This document shows, in pieces, positions 10,937 to 23,103 of a stretch of 64,000 nt of DNA (its first letter is position 1; each line of letters opens with the position of its first letter). Below the pieces are notes generated by a model. It did not search any database. It was not told the DNA's origin and saw nothing but the letters and a program-made list of their open reading frames with translations. A program made the position numbers and the translations under genes. This DNA comes from Caenorhabditis remanei (Eukaryota; Nematoda; Chromadorea; Rhabditida; Rhabditidae). The stretch spans positions 19,776,587 to 19,840,586 of the forward strand of contig NC_071333.1 of the NCBI RefSeq assembly GCF_010183535.1. The letters are read 5' to 3'.

Positions 10937-11985
10937 TTAAAAACGACAAAATTTTTCCAAAAAAATCGAAAATTCAAGTGGCTCCATATTTATGTCCCGC
11001 AGTGTATAATCACATTGAGGTAGGCGAAGACCATCGAATTCAATATTGATCTTAGGGTTCACTCTCAAATTAGTACGTTTGGATTTGACGAAGGTAATAT
11101 ATTCGCATTTCGACGGTGCTACTTTCATTTGCCACGTTTGGCCCCCACTCCGATAACTTCATCAAAATCCTTTTGAATAGTTGCCGCGTTTGGAGATATG
11201 ATTTTCAAGTCATCAGCGTAAAGTAGCGATTCAGATTCTAGCTTGTCTCCTATATCGTTGATGAAAAGAATAAATAGTAATGGCCCAAAGACAGAACCTT
11301 GGGGAACGCCGAACCCAACTGAGGAAGTGTTGGAACACACACCATTAAGTAAGTTTGCTAGCTAATTTAGAGATTGATATGGTGTCAAAGGCCTTTCGAA
11401 AGTCGATATACACTGAAGTGACGGGATTATTTTGCTGCAGATCTCTGATAATCAGGCTCATATAGGTAAGCAGTTGTAACTCCGTATTCATTCTGGATCT
11501 AATTCCGTATTGAGAAATTGATAGAAGTTTATTCCGCGTTAGGTGCTCGATTAAAGACCTCCGGACCAGTTTCTCCATAACTTTGGAAATTGAGCAGGTT
11601 AGCGATATTGGTCTGTAATTCCCCGGGTCAGAGCGGGATCCTCTTTTGTATATCCGTATAACTATAGCAGTTTTCCAAATAGCCGGTGGGGAGCCCGATC
11701 GGATAGATTGATTGAAGATTAGAGATAGAGGAAGTGCAATGGATGTGCATAATTTTTTTTTAGTATAATGTAAGGAATGCCATCCGGAAAATTGTTACAC
11801 TTAGGCTCGAGCTTGGAGAGAACATATTCAATTACATATGGCTCGTAACTAACCTCATCAATGAGAGTGGTTGTTCTGGGTTCAATAGAGGGTATGAGTC
11901 CATCATCAGATACAAATACCTCGGAACGTCGGAAAAACACGTGTACCACTTCTTCGACAAGGAGACAAGGTCTAAAAACACACAA
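10937..11985 (-). mobile_element. Decayed non-LTR retrotransposon, reverse transcriptase remnant
   Basis: On the minus strand, pieces of RT appear in proper order. From 11985 down: a pre-RT segment with LEPKCNNFPDGIPY; then RSDPGNYRPISLTCSISKV; DFRKAFDTISI; GFGVPQGSVFGPLLFILFIND; and LLYADDLKI. The finger-palm spacer between RKAFDTIS and VPQGS, normally about 50 residues longer, is largely deleted around 11345, and stops interrupt the frame. It differs from the element at 2-1846, so it is a second family. Dead. Confidence 0.8.
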
Positions 11986-12950
11986 AACGGACCGTGAATA
12001 TTATCGCCGCCGACGGAATCAGTCTTCGACCCGGAACTTCGAAAATGATCCAAATCACCTTCGAATCCAACGAACCAGTCCACCTGCAGAAGATCACAAA
12101 AATTCAGTAAGATTTTCGGATTGTATCATTGACCCATGGCTCACAAAAACGACTCAAATTCGTATTCGGAATCATGAACAAAAGGTCTTCCATTTCGCTC
12201 TCCAATTTCTTTGAAGACAGCCGGGTTGTCACAATCATGGTGTTCGGCAGCTCCTCTTGCAGCGATCAAATCCATTTCATTATAAGCACCATCCAGTCTT
12301 CCAGCAAAAGTACCAACCAGTGACCTCCATCTGTGAAATACACAGCACCTTCTGGCGTGAATTTGACGTGAAAAATTTCTTGTACAAAATATTGTCAGTG
12401 TATCTGAAAAATGGGCGGAGCTATCAAGCAGTTAAACATACTGTCCCTGAAGTCCTAAGAGCTCCAAACATTCAAATAAAGGCAGAATGGGTAGCCAAAG
12501 AAGAAACGGTCGGGACATCTGGAAAACAAAGTTTTGGTTAAATGTTACGCACTGGCTGACAGTAAGTAGATACGTTATGACACAGAAAAAAGAAAAACCC
12601 TACGATGGATGATGGAGTCAGCAAATCTTATCGTGTTAGGAAATACATCTGCTGGGGTCTCAAGGAGACAACGAGAAAAAGATTGACAGTGCTAATGACG
12701 TCATAATCCCCCCTAGCAGAATCTGTCTGAAGACGTGACGGTGGGAAAGGTCTTATAAGATAACGACCGTCTGTCCATCATAAATCCGGTCTTTCAGAAG
12801 ACGATTTTAACCTTATTTTGTTGTAAACAGCCCCAAAAACCGCAAAAAAATCAGTAAACTGGAGTGGGTAAACAAATTTTTCATGCTGATATGCTCTTAA
12901 TGGAAAAATCTTAAAAATGGCGGAAGGCATTAGGTGGAACACCGTGAGGG
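11986..12950. other. Unassigned stretch with possible coding remnant
   Basis: On the minus strand about 12355-11995 reads like decayed coding sequence in two frames (TPEGAVYFTDGGHW, then AARGAAEHHDCDNPAVF and GRPFVHDSEYEFESF), with a possible intron (GTGAGC donor near 12149, TTCTGCAG acceptor near 12085). Plus-strand frames also exist here, so the strand is uncertain. 12550-12950 shows nothing clear. Confidence 0.3.
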
Positions 12951-12954
12951 AGGC

Positions 12955-13906
12955 CTTATAATACAACTTCTGTCGGCATGTCCGGAAAACCGAAAGGTTT
13001 ATGTTGTTTGCTGGATTTTTAGAGAAAATCTTTATTACTTTTAAAGTTTCAATTAAAACCAACTTTCATTTTGCAGAGAATCAGTAATCAGAATTGTACG
13101 ATGATTCCTAATAACATAGGCTTGAGCTCCAGTTTTTTGTTGTTTGATACAATAAACGTTGTATGGTCTGAAAATAACAGGGTGAAACAAAGCTACCGTA
13201 TTCCAAATAGAACTTACTCCGACGTGGTTCTAGTCGGCACACGTTTTGATGGTATCCTTCTCATAATATCATTCATAGAGAAATCAACATAATCGAATGT
13301 CAGACTGGCGTATTTCAATTGAGAATATTCGTAAACCCATTTTTTGATGAATTGTTTAATTTTGAGATTTTTTGAGTCGCATCCATCAAGTATGACATGT
13401 TTACAATTAATGAATAAATTGGTTAAGTGTCTTGTGGTAACCCATTCCGCATAGTTGATTGTCAGCTTATCAAGACTGAATTTTGGGGTTGGAGTCTTTT
13501 TGAGATAGTCAAATCCTGGAGTCGTGGGACAATTCAGATGAACTTCAGAAGCGGCTCTACAATTGTCCAAAACAAATCCCACAATTTCGTCTTCCACTAT
13601 CGTAGAGCTGATCTTCAAATTCTGAATGTGCAACTTCCTAGAATGAATGTAATTAATAAATCCCGACACAAAGTCAAATTGTCTCTCATCAAAAACTAGA
13701 TCAATTGCAGGAGTGTTATACACGTCCACCACAAACAAGAGAAGTCGTTGCACATTTGTCGGTGCTCCAACGTCAACGCTTTTCAAAAATGTCCACATTG
13801 ACCCAAAAATAGGTGTGTGAGTTTGGACGTCTATCAGAAATTTACAATTGGTGGTTTTCAGAGAGAACGCAAAAGTATCCGTAAAACGAAAAGTCACTGA
13901 GAACTT
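12955..13906 (-). pseudogene. Truncated inverted copy of the F-box/FBA gene
   Basis: This is the left arm of an inverted duplication and is almost identical to 14555-15510. It keeps the second exon from within the linker (13906-13218), a 50-bp intron and the third exon (13167-13053). It lacks the first exon with the F-box and start codon: similarity begins abruptly at AAGTTCTCAGTGAC. The body is intact, with substitutions such as C for S and N for K. The normal TAA is altered so the tail reads on to NESWF before a stop. Without its own start it is probably a pseudogene, or a source of antisense RNA. Confidence 0.85.
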
Positions 13907-14133
13907 TATTCATCGATGGGGTAACCTCAAATTATGACATTCCCAAGGTCCCGCCTTCTGGCATAGCACACCATCTGTCCGAACGTCATTAGCACCCTCC
14001 GAATCCCTCCTCTTTACTCGTCTCATTCATTCATTTGCTAACGTCTTCAGGCAGTAAATCACCACAGACAGTTTTTCTGAGTTTTTTTATAACTCATTCA
14101 AATCATTGTTACAAGTCGGATTCCCTATTTCAG

Positions 14134-15394
14134 ATGTCCTTGTCAAAACCGTTTCCACTTATTCGTCTTCCCAGATTGCCTCTATTCAAAGTTTTCAACT
14201 ACATCGGCGTTCAGGAACAGTGAGTTGTTTTAAAATAATTTTCATAGGTTTGTATTATAGATTAGGATTAGGGCTACATTTTAACGGTTGTTAACATTTA
14301 GATAGCTCCGGCTATTTTTTAAATACACTTTTTGGAAAATGCTATCTCATTTTAAAGAAGCATAAAAATTGTTCAATGTACTTTGGTCAGTGTAACTCTA
14401 ATGCTTGAAGCCGCATAGTAGGCGGAGCTACTAAGAAGTTATCGATTGGCCAAACCTGTTTGACAGAATGAAATAAATGTATCTTTTACAGATTCTACCT
14501 CTCAATATGCTCGAGCAAAGCAAAATATGCCATCAAGTTCTACACCAGTAGACAAAAGTTCTCAGTGACTTTTCATTTTACGGATACTTTTGCGTTCTCT
14601 CTGAAAACCACCAATAGTAAATTTCTGATAGACGTCCAAACTCACACACCCATTTTTGGGTCAATGTGGGCTTTTTTGAAAAGCGTTGACGTTGGAGCAC
14701 CGACAAATGTGCAACGACTTCTCTTGTTTGTGGTGGACGTGTATAACACTCCTGCAATTGATCTAGTTTTTGATGAGAGACAATTTGACTTTGTGTCGGG
14801 ATTTATTAATTACATTCATTCTAGGAAGTTGCACATTCAGAATTTGAAGATCAGCTCTACGATAGTGGAAGACGAAATTGTGGGATTTGTTTTGGACAAT
14901 TGTAGAGCCGCTTCTGAAGTTCATCTGAATTGTCCCACGACTCCAGGATTTGACTATCTCAAAAAGACTCCAACCCCAAAATTCAGTCTTGATAAGCTGA
15001 CAATCAACTATGCGGAATGGGTTACCACAAGGCACTTAACAAATTTATTCATAAATTGCAAACATGTCATACTTGATGGATGCGATCCAAAAAATCTCAA
15101 AATTAAACAATTCATCAAAAAATGGGTTTACGAATATTCTCAATTGAAATACGCCAGTCTGACATTCGATTATGCTGACTTCTCTATGAAAGATATTATG
15201 AGATGGATACCATCAAAACGTGTGCCGACTAGAACGATGTTGGAGTAAGTTCTATCTGGAATACTGTAGCTTTGTTTCACCCTGTTATTTTCAGACCATG
15301 CAACGTTTATTGTATCAAACAACAAAAAACTGGAGCTCAAGCCTATGTTATTAGGAATCATCGTACAATTCTGATTACTGATTCTCTGCAATAA
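14134..15394 (+). CDS. F-box protein with FBA_2-like C-terminal domain, 312 aa
   Basis: Three exons: 14134-14219, 14492-15244 and 15295-15394. Phases match (86+753+100 = 313 codons with stop). The ATG directly follows TTCCCTATTTCAG, a good trans-splice acceptor. Residues 5-60 are a nematode F-box (FPLIRLPRLPLFKVFNYIG, then QFYLSICSSKAKYAIK), the part that binds the Skp1-like adaptor of an SCF ubiquitin ligase. The remainder resembles the FBA_2 region, including INYAEWVTTRHLTNLFINC and LKIKQFIKKWVYEYSQL, thought to bind substrates. These families expand fast in Caenorhabditis. It is the complete member of the inverted pair; the two partners lie tail-out around a spacer of about 650 bp that holds this copy's first exon and promoter. 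Confidence 0.88.
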
Positions 15395-15510
15395 TGGAAG
15401 TTTGTTTTAATTGAAACTTTAAAAGTAATAAAGATTTTCTCTAAGAATCTAGCAAACAACATAAACCTCCGACACCGACATCCGGATTTCGGACATACCG
15501 ACAGACGTTG

Positions 15511-15683
15511 TATTTTACGTCCGCATTTATGACCATCGTTTCGACTACTGTAGTTACTCCTAGTTCCCTCCTAATTGCCCCGTTATTAATAGCATCATTC
15601 ATAACATCTGCACTATTCTTTTCTAACTACTCCAAAATTGTCTTTTCCACTCCCCCGAGACTTCTCCTTCAATTCCATTATTA
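15511..15683. other. Short spacer, no feature seen
   Basis: Pyrimidine-rich sequence after the right arm of the inverted duplication; no motif recognised. Confidence 0.4.
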
Positions 15684-15765
15684 TTGAGAACATCGCTCGA
15701 AAAATGCGTCATTTTTCTATTTATTCTTGTTTACCCACCTTCAAAATCATGCTCGTCCTGTAGTC

Positions 15766-16041
15766 GGTTACACCCCATCCAGGGGCTCAGGGCAGACGTG
15801 TACAACAAATACCGGGGACAGATCTGGTCGCCATATCTGGGATTCATCAGAGATCCAAATGAATTAGTTTACAACGAAATTCGGGAAGGAGAAATGGCTT
15901 GGGTTAGTTTCTAGATTTTCAAATACGCAGTCATCGTAAAACCAACTATTTCCAGATTCATGTCAAATATTCTCCGGATGGAAACATGAATTTTGAGATA
16001 TTCAGTTGTGATGGACCGGGAGGTGTCGGGATTGATAATGA
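15766..16041 (+). pseudogene. Fragment of an unidentified protein gene, two exons
   Basis: Exon-like 15766-15902 reads LRADVYNKYRGQIWSPYLG and on through FIRDPNELVYNEIREGEMAW. A GTTAGT donor and a TTTCCAG acceptor at 15954 lead to IHVKYSPDGNMNFEIFSCD and GPGGVGIDNE up to a GTGAGG donor near 16042. Codon use and splice sites look genuine, but neither a start nor an end is clear: the upstream part has a possible signal-like ORF from 15684. Family not recognised. Either a gene fragment or the visible part of a decayed gene. Confidence 0.45.
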
Positions 16042-16489
16042 GGTGAGGAAACTTGTATTCGACCTTTGTTAAAAATGAACAAAGCAACATTTCGTACTGA
16101 AACAGTAGAGATGCAAAAACGAAACCTTCCATTGGTGATCATCCTCGGAAATCCGACCACACAACTTCTAGAATCGCCGCAGTGATGATCTGAACTCGCA
16201 TTTGCAAGCACGCCACCACCGCTATTCATTCGGGTGTAAACGTAGCGGGCCTTGCCTAACTATGCGCTCAGTGGTATGCCAATGTCCGCGACCACCGGGA
16301 GGGGAAAGACGTATGCAGTACGAGAACGCCACTTTTTCGTGAACAAAGCCGAGATACCCCCCAAAACAAATTTTTCGTCTCGGTCTCTGTACGTGTCGGG
16401 GTGATGTGTATTTCCCGTAAAAGTTACGGGAATGCATATTTTTCGTGAACAAAGCCGAGATACCACCCAAATTTTATTTTAATATTGAG
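16042..16489. repeat. Dispersed-type repeat with internal direct repeat
   Basis: A 33-bp sequence beginning TTTTTCGTGAACAAAGCCGA occurs at 16331-16363 and again at 16438-16470, with a GC-richer segment between. No ORF of merit. This looks like a repeat fragment rather than a gene. Confidence 0.5.
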
Positions 16490-16885
16490 ATATTTTGTGC
16501 CATCACTAAGGTATATTTCAGTGTCATCTGATTGTCCGACAAACTCGATTTCGTATGGTTTTGTAGTTGACCATTATTTGTAGGTACACTACGATATACG
16601 TCACAAGTAATCAAAGCCATTTCTTCCTGAAACTAATTAATTTCAATGTATGTTAGCGAAATTTTGTAGCTTTTCACTTTGACAATCTGTAACTATCAAG
16701 ATAGTGTCCCTATAAAAAGAATGATCAACTACAAAAATGATGTGCTATTTTTGCTCTGTTCAGCTAATACAAAACTGAATTTATCAGACAATCAGGTGAC
16801 ACCGAAAAACACTATTAAAGTTAGTCATTTCCTACTGAAAACAGCCAAAGTTGACAACGTTTTGTGCGGTATTGTACAAACTCTT
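16490..16885. mobile_element. Palindromic MITE, copy 1
   Basis: The left half (GTCACCTGATTGTCCGACAA-like, then GTAGTTGACCATT) is repeated inverted in the right half (AATGATCAACTAC, then CAGACAATCAGGTGAC), centred near 16650. It belongs to a family with further copies at 26.2, 27.8, 37.7, 45.0, 55.0 and 57.8 kb. Its outer ends are eroded. Confidence 0.8.
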
Positions 16886-17261
16886 GTTTTAAATTTTCTA
16901 GCAAAAAATAGTTGATTTGCAAATAACCAATGATCGAACTACATAATGAACAAAACTTTGCATATACATTCCACCTGCCAACCCAAGTTTGCGTAATACT
17001 AGATATATTAGTCACCGTAGGTTTTTGGTTTTGGCGCTTATCTTCTGATTTCGTGTCTTATTTTAAATATCAAATTTCATCTCTCTTAATTTAAAAACCA
17101 CTGCTTTTTATGCTCACGTTCTAACCCTTCGACTAGTAATATTTGGACCCTCTATCCATCTGATCTTTGGATGGCTGATTTTCACCTGCTGTACGTTTTT
17201 TAATTAAAAATGTTAATATTACCAAACACTTATGAAACTTGAATATCCGCCACAAAAAATT

Positions 17262-18429
17262 ATGTCGATTCAAGTGTTTTTCGCCAGTGTTAATATTACT
17301 GATGAGTTTGTTGACTATGCGAGAAAAGTGAACTTATCACTTCTTGGAATATGCACTGTCGCCTTGTTGATTGTCTTTCCATTCTATCTGCATGTTTTCA
17401 AAATGAATAGAGAACGAGACAAACACGTAAGTTATCCTAATCATTCATTGGATCGAGCTTATGTGTTAATTCAGATTGCCATATTTCAAATTATGAATCA
17501 TTTTTATAGAGTTATAAATATATTCTACTTTTTATTACTACTGCTGGTGATCAGCTTAACCGCAACCATTCAAGATTATTTAATTGAATTCCGGTTACTT
17601 GCCGCATCCATCGCTGCAATTCTAGTTTATATGTTTTTAACTGTTACTGAAGTCAATCATATACTTATGTCTATATTATCGATTCAAAGGTTTTTTCTAT
17701 ACTTTTTTCCAAGTACAGAACAGTATCTCAACTTCACTCATACTGGAATGAAGCGTATATTAATGGTTGCATATACTTTATCCGTTTTTGAAACAGTACT
17801 TCTATTCGCAGGAATTTTTATAGAACATGGTGTTACGTTTTTATGGTTTTGGCTCACGGAGACAGTGTTTTATTATTCGGTAAGAGTCGCTGGTTGTTGA
17901 TTTCTCATTTTCTGTTCATTCAGGTGATTTACATTTCGCTAAACGTTTTTGTGTTGCTGACAGCAATTCTATATATACCAATAATTATTAGTATACGGGG
18001 CATGTCTCATTTAGCGTCATCTAAACAATACAAACCACAAAAGTATGTTTTTTGGCAGCTTATGACGATAGTTGTGTTTAAAATTGTGAGTTTCTTCCGG
18101 ATCTTACTTTATAAATGCGCTATAATTGTTTCCAGGGTTATCTTCCATCTATAAGTATGTTTTTCAAATTAAAATCCATATTTTTCCTCGTATTTTTCAT
18201 GAAAATATACGATGTGATAACTTCTCCTCTGATTATTCAAATATCTTATTTGAGTTGCAATAACAGAAACGTAAAGACGTTATTCAACTCGTTGGCAGCC
18301 AGAAATGTGATAAGAGTAGTTTGTTGTCCATGTTTCGAACCATCCCAAGTCAATGCAACACATCGAATTGATATGGATGCAAGTTCCACAGTGGCACAAA
18401 GATCTTCAAATGTGTTTAGTGTTGCTTGA
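17262..18429 (+). CDS. Seven-transmembrane chemoreceptor, srz class, 341 aa
   Basis: Four exons: 17262-17426, 17475-17879, 17924-18085 and 18136-18429, with introns of 48, 44 and 50 bp; all phases match. The first intron is a multiple of three and open, so a plain ORF call reads through it. Start at 17262 (MSIQVFF) is chosen as the simpler; 17232 is also possible. Features of serpentine receptor class Z: NHFYR before TM2, LTVTEVNHILMSILSIQRFF after TM3, FFPSTEQYLNF, and PLIIQISYLSCNNRN at the end of TM7. Seven hydrophobic segments are visible. Srz receptors are putative olfactory or pheromone GPCRs of sensory neurons. The model has no stop or frame break. An AATAAA-like signal lies near 18490 and 18512. 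Confidence 0.88.
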
Positions 18430-19204
18430 GAAGGACGTTCATCATACCTCTTTATTTTTTAGATCATTTTCTTTCCTCACTTTTTTTATAATAAAAGAAT
18501 GAATGGTTTTGAATAAAAAATTTTATTTTTGCATGAAGAAAAAGATGAAGAAGAGAAGAAGCGCATGACCTAATCTCCACACTGAAAGAAACGGGAACTT
18601 ATGAAATGCAGTCTTTGTAGTTAGACGAGGAAAGATATAATATCACATTATGTCATTGGGCACGTGCATGTCAGAAAAGGAGCAGTGACGACCTCCTACA
18701 AATAAGGCGGAAATGGGGGAATGCGTGAATAGAAAAAGAAGAGCTCGATAAAACATAAAGTAGTCTCACCAGACGCAGGAAAGTAGGCGGTGCCAGGAAA
18801 AAGCTCATCGGGCTCCGCGGATTCTTTTCACTTAACTTTTAGGTGGCCTACTGGATGGCCGCCGACAAACATCTCCCTGATTTTTTTTGAATTCTCATAA
18901 TAATGTATTTATTATTTTATTATATTATTGGGTCTGCACCGGTTTTTTTGCGGGTGAAGTTTGAGGTGAGTAGTAGTGTCATGTGGAAGTAGAAACAAAT
19001 GATGTCGAGGTTTCATAACTAGATTTATAAAAATAGGAGAAACAAATTTCTTTTAGAAGCCGTGATATCAACCTCGGGTTTCGGCATTCTCATTCGTGGG
19101 CTGCAATCATCCATGCAAATGTGAGTTTGAAGAGATATTTTCATATCAAAGTTGGTGAAAAGTAACTTCACTTCTAATTGAAAAAATAATGAGTATTAAC
19201 AAAC
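18430..19204. other. Intergenic region without recognised gene
   Basis: The srz 3' flank is followed by A/G-rich DNA, a GC-richer patch at 18780-18870 (CATCGGGCTCCGCGG) and AT-rich sequence. No ORF or repeat that I can name. Confidence 0.4.
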
Positions 19205-19283
19205 TTGAGTATTTGCAGGTTACAAAAAACAAAACGACGCATTATGATTTTTCAAAATAATAGATTAAAACCAAAATTTACAG

Positions 19284-19491
19284 AAAATGATGTTTCTGCG
19301 CCCACCAAGCCGCCAACCGCAGCCCAAAAATCTTGTGACCGGAAGGTTGTGATGAACGTCATCGCCGTCTGCGGAAAGACATGCGAAACGGGTTAGTTTT
19401 TTAAAATTCTAGTTTTTAACTAAAAATGACTATTTTTTCAGACTCCAATCTTCACTTCGGGTTTTTTTGCTGTTCATCACGAGTTCATTAA
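19284..19491 (+). pseudogene. Candidate insulin-like peptide fragment
   Basis: Exon-like 19284-19391 reads ...KSCDRKVVMNVIAVCGKTC, matching an insulin B-chain pattern C-x11-C-x3-C, including CG before the last Cys as in several nematode insulins with an extra disulfide. After a 50-bp intron (GTTAGT donor, TTTTTTCAG acceptor) the frame gives FFCC, the expected A-chain double Cys, but stops five residues later (SSRVH), so the CxxxC and final Cys are absent. No signal peptide is visible in the adjacent frame; it could be in an unseen upstream exon. Probably a truncated insulin-like gene; alternatively a chance Cys pattern. Confidence 0.4.
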
Positions 19492-20985
19492 TTATTTATG
19501 CTGGTTTCAATAAATGTTTGTTTTTACTTTATGTTTTTTATAAGCAAACTAATCTGTATCTTTGGCCACAGCCTTTGCTACAAAGGGTTGAAGGGTAAAT
19601 CTATGATGTATGCTGATGATTCGTTTGCGTTGCTTCATTTTCACTAATTTTTCTTCATGCTAGCTCTCCACGAGTTAAAGAAAACTATGTGGAGATCTAT
19701 GTATGCGTGAAAAAACACTTTTATAAAAGAGAATGTGTGACGTCAGGAGCTTTCAACTGGATTAACTAAAAGAAGATAGAAATATGAGCGCTCATGAATT
19801 ATTGAGAAGCCTTTCAGTCGTAACAACAACCGATAAAGCTGTGGATTATTGCTGTGGAATGTAAAATGGAATGAAAAAGAAAGTTGTGAAGAGAGACATT
19901 ATCACCAGAAAAAGAAATTTGGTATTTTGAATCGGCTATAAAAAAATGAAATTACAAAAAAGCTGTTCAATTTTTAGACACAAACCAGTATAACATGAAC
20001 GATTTCTTGTGAAAAAACGAATGTTTTGTATATTAGTCACCAGATGTAAAAAATTGGTAACATCGGATCGGATACTATTCGTTGTAGGTTTCACATTAGT
20101 GAAAATGAAATCTCTATTTCACCAGTTTCCCTTTATTTCGCCTCAATGACAAAGAAATTTTTTTTACACATCCTTGATACCTAATCCAAATTTATGTCCA
20201 GGTTTGTAGTTTATAACAAGAATTGAATACACGTATCCAGTCTTCCGTTTTCCAATATTTTCTCTCTTGCCCAGGGAATCGACACTTTTCCACCGCAGAA
20301 GATTTTCTGTGAAACCTGGGCGATTTTGGGTGGTGAAGAAATGAAAAGTTGTGTCTCATAGCAACTGGTGGTGGAATTTCCACTCTCACTTCTTTATGGT
20401 TCGTGGCTTCTCTTTTTTTCACGTTCTCTTTTTTTCAGAGCGATGGACTTGGAAACTGATTGTCAAGCTTGTATATTTGTTACTTATAGAAGAGAAAAAG
20501 CGGTTTGGAGATTATGATCACGTTTTTATACAAAATTCATTTAAAACTTTTCTTTTTTCGAAACCCTGGCAAGGACTCATTGAAACTGACAATGGTGATA
20601 CAACTTCCAATTCGAACTCATTTTTTTCAACTTTTTCGAAATTTTCAGGTCACTTTTTAGTGTAAGTTTTGATGTATCAAACCTTGATTTCATCTATAAA
20701 CTCGTTCTCCGTTTGTGTCATAACTTTTCAAAATGTCCCAGTTTCGGAACAACAAAGAGCAAAGAAATTAATTCATATCAGTTTTATAAAAATCATATAA
20801 TTGAATACCTGTGGATATAAACAAAAATTAACTCGGTTATGAATAAAGAAATAAATAATATATCCTTTTGAATAATAACAAAACAATAAAATCAAGAAAA
20901 CAGAAACAAAACATGGAACGAAAATAAAATCAACAGAAAAACTACTAGTTCCTATTATTATAATAAATACGGTTGAATTCAGTCA
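19492..20985. other. AT-rich intergenic region; contains a sequence repeated at 22.6 kb
   Basis: About 19862-20098 is a diverged copy of 22619-22833 (shared GTTGTGAAGAG-GACATTAT, TTGCTTGTGAAAAAA, CAGATGTAA-AAATT and ATACT-GTTCGTTGTAGG). No convincing gene here; ORFs at 20192-20665 have no motif. Confidence 0.5.
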
Positions 20986-21934
20986 TTAAATTAGATTTGA
21001 ATTGTCAGGTAGGACTTCAACTATTGGCTCTCGTTGCAAGTTGACCATCGGCTCATTATTTGCGATTGTCATCTGAAAGTATTCAAATTTGAAGATGGGA
21101 AAATACAGTTTTTCATTTAAGAAAGTCTAATTAAAAACCCGAACTTAACTGAATTCTCCTAACCCAATTTTCTGTCAAACTAATAGGTGAGCGAACAAAT
21201 TACTGGAAAAGCAATGAGCCTCAACTCATTCCAGCTCATTTTAAAGGCTACTTATAACTCTCTCAGCACTCACTGTCGGAATAAAATTATATTGGGGATT
21301 GAATGGTTGCGGTGTGGGTGCAATGAGCGGGGCAACATGAAGGTTGACTGAAATATGAATGGACTAGTTTTTAAAAAAGTAAATAATCTAAAGTCCGGGA
21401 TTATTGAGCGTTAATCTACTCACAATTATTCATGTTCATTGCTGGGAGCATGTATGGTGCAGATGAAGCTGGTGGAGGCGCCACGGGTTGAAGTGGAAAT
21501 TGATTATAATATCTTGATAATAGAGCATGAAGAGCCTGGATATTCAACCCAGCCATGTCTGTAAAATGAATATCAATCTTTAAATCATAAACAAATATTT
21601 CATTCACTCACTCTGTGCAAGAACAGTTTGTTCTACTCCGGTCGCACCAATGGGGAAGGTTAGGATGATGAAGAAGATGTTGATCACCTCCAGAGTAGTC
21701 GGCATTAGGTACTGGCTGAGGAATTTCCAAGGGGAATCCAATCGGAAAGTTGGGATATTCCATTTGATCTACTTGCACTACTCTGTCCTCTGAACCGTCT
21801 CCTTGTTCTTGCTTGAATTCTTCTTCTCTTTGTTCAATTTCTAATGGGCCTTCCTCAGGGTGCTCTTCTTGATTTTTCTCGAATATGTTTTCTTCTTCTT
21901 CATATTTTTCAATTTCTTCGTTCTCTTCTTCCAC
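20986..21934 (-). CDS. Acidic then proline-rich hypothetical protein, about 180 aa
   Basis: Four exons in phase on the minus strand: 21934-21688, 21558-21424, 21347-21274 and 21072-20986 (181 codons with stop). The introns have GTGATC or GTGAGT donors and TTTACAG or TTTCAG acceptors. Residues 1-60 are Glu-rich (MEEENEEIEKYEEE...), then QMEYPNFPIGFPLEIPQP, then LNIQALHALLSRYYNQFP and a Pro-rich tail (VAPPPASSAPYMLP, LIAPTPQPFNPQYNF). No family recognised. The start is uncertain: a short upstream exon at about 22239-22220 (MFWTLLE plus a GTGAGT donor) could join exon-like sequence at about 22070 but then runs into a stop, so that part may be decayed or non-coding. Confidence 0.6.
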
Positions 21935-22988
21935 ATCCTCGATCGTTTATTCTAATATTTTCTCTTCTTACTTTTCTTCAACTCTATCTCCAAAGTCTTC
22001 TTCTTTTTTATAATCTTATTTCTCGTGTTCTTCTATTTCTTTTCTTCTCCACTTCTGGGTTGGATCCTGTTCTGAAAAGATAGTTTTAAACGTTTGAGTA
22101 ACTCAATTTTCATATTTCAATATAGAGAAAAAATCCAGTTTCAAGATCTTTTCTATACTTTCGAATATTTTCAACAAAAAAAGAAAATTAAACTCACTCG
22201 AGAAGTGTCCAGAACATAATGCAATTAGAATTCAATAAAAATCATTATAAGTTTTTTCGACGAATATTCAGTAATTCATCTTGCGTATTAGAATGAGTAT
22301 TTTCACTCCGCTATACGAATTCATATTCCATGTCTGCGTCTCTTCTCCTATTTTTGTTATTTCCGCTCCAAACTAGTTGGCTTGCCTTCTGCTGTGTGCC
22401 CCTCCCCTTTCTCAGCGGCTCCACGTAATCTGCCTACTCCGTGTTTATGCAGTGCCTGAGAAGGAAAGATGAATGAATAGCAATGAAAGGTGGATGAATT
22501 CTTAATTCAGATTTATCTTTGCTCGTTCAAAGTCTCGGAAATAAGCAATTTCGTCATTTCCACAAAGCTCATTTCCGGAATCAACCAACATTTTGATGTA
22601 GGAATACATTGATTTTGAAGTGGAATGGAGTAGAACGTTGTGAAGAGGGACATTATGATTAGAAGAAAAAGATGAAAACTGAAATAGGCTTTAAGAAAAG
22701 TACAAATATGAACAAATTGCTCAATTTCTAGACTGAAAAATTGCTTGTGAAAAAATACTAATCTTCTGTATATATTTCCAGATGTAAGAAATTTGGGACA
22801 ATGGATACTGTTCGTTGTAGGAAGATACGCTATTTAGTTTTAGTTTAAGTCAAATACGTTTTTTTTCAATCCTTCTACCTTGAATACCGGCAACATCGAC
22901 TCCTCCTTTGTTTTTTTGCGATGACAAAATTGAAATCCATCCAAGTAATTTTATATTCATATGAAAGAAATCAGAAAATAAACGTTAT
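21935..22988. other. Glu-codon-rich leader, likely promoter, then a repeat unit
   Basis: 21935-22080 continues the GAA-rich sequence on the minus strand but with stops. 22230-22300 resembles 23308-23365 (AATTYAATAAAAATC, GACGA, ATTCAGTAA-TCATCTTG), suggesting paired duplicated gene starts. 22619-22833 is the second copy of the repeat at 19.86 kb. Confidence 0.45.
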
Positions 22989-23103
22989 GTGCTAAAAAAT
23001 ATTTATTCAAAAATAGAACCTAAAAAACAACAAAAAAATTATAATAGACAAAATTTAGTGCAGCATCCGGCTAGTGAAACACATTTTTTAAATAACCTAT
23101 TTA

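Noticed and set aside
13427..13699. Plus-strand 90-aa frame inside the F-box copy (and its mirror at 14763-15035)
   Set aside because: It is the antisense frame of the FBA region and occurs in both arms only because the arms are duplicates.
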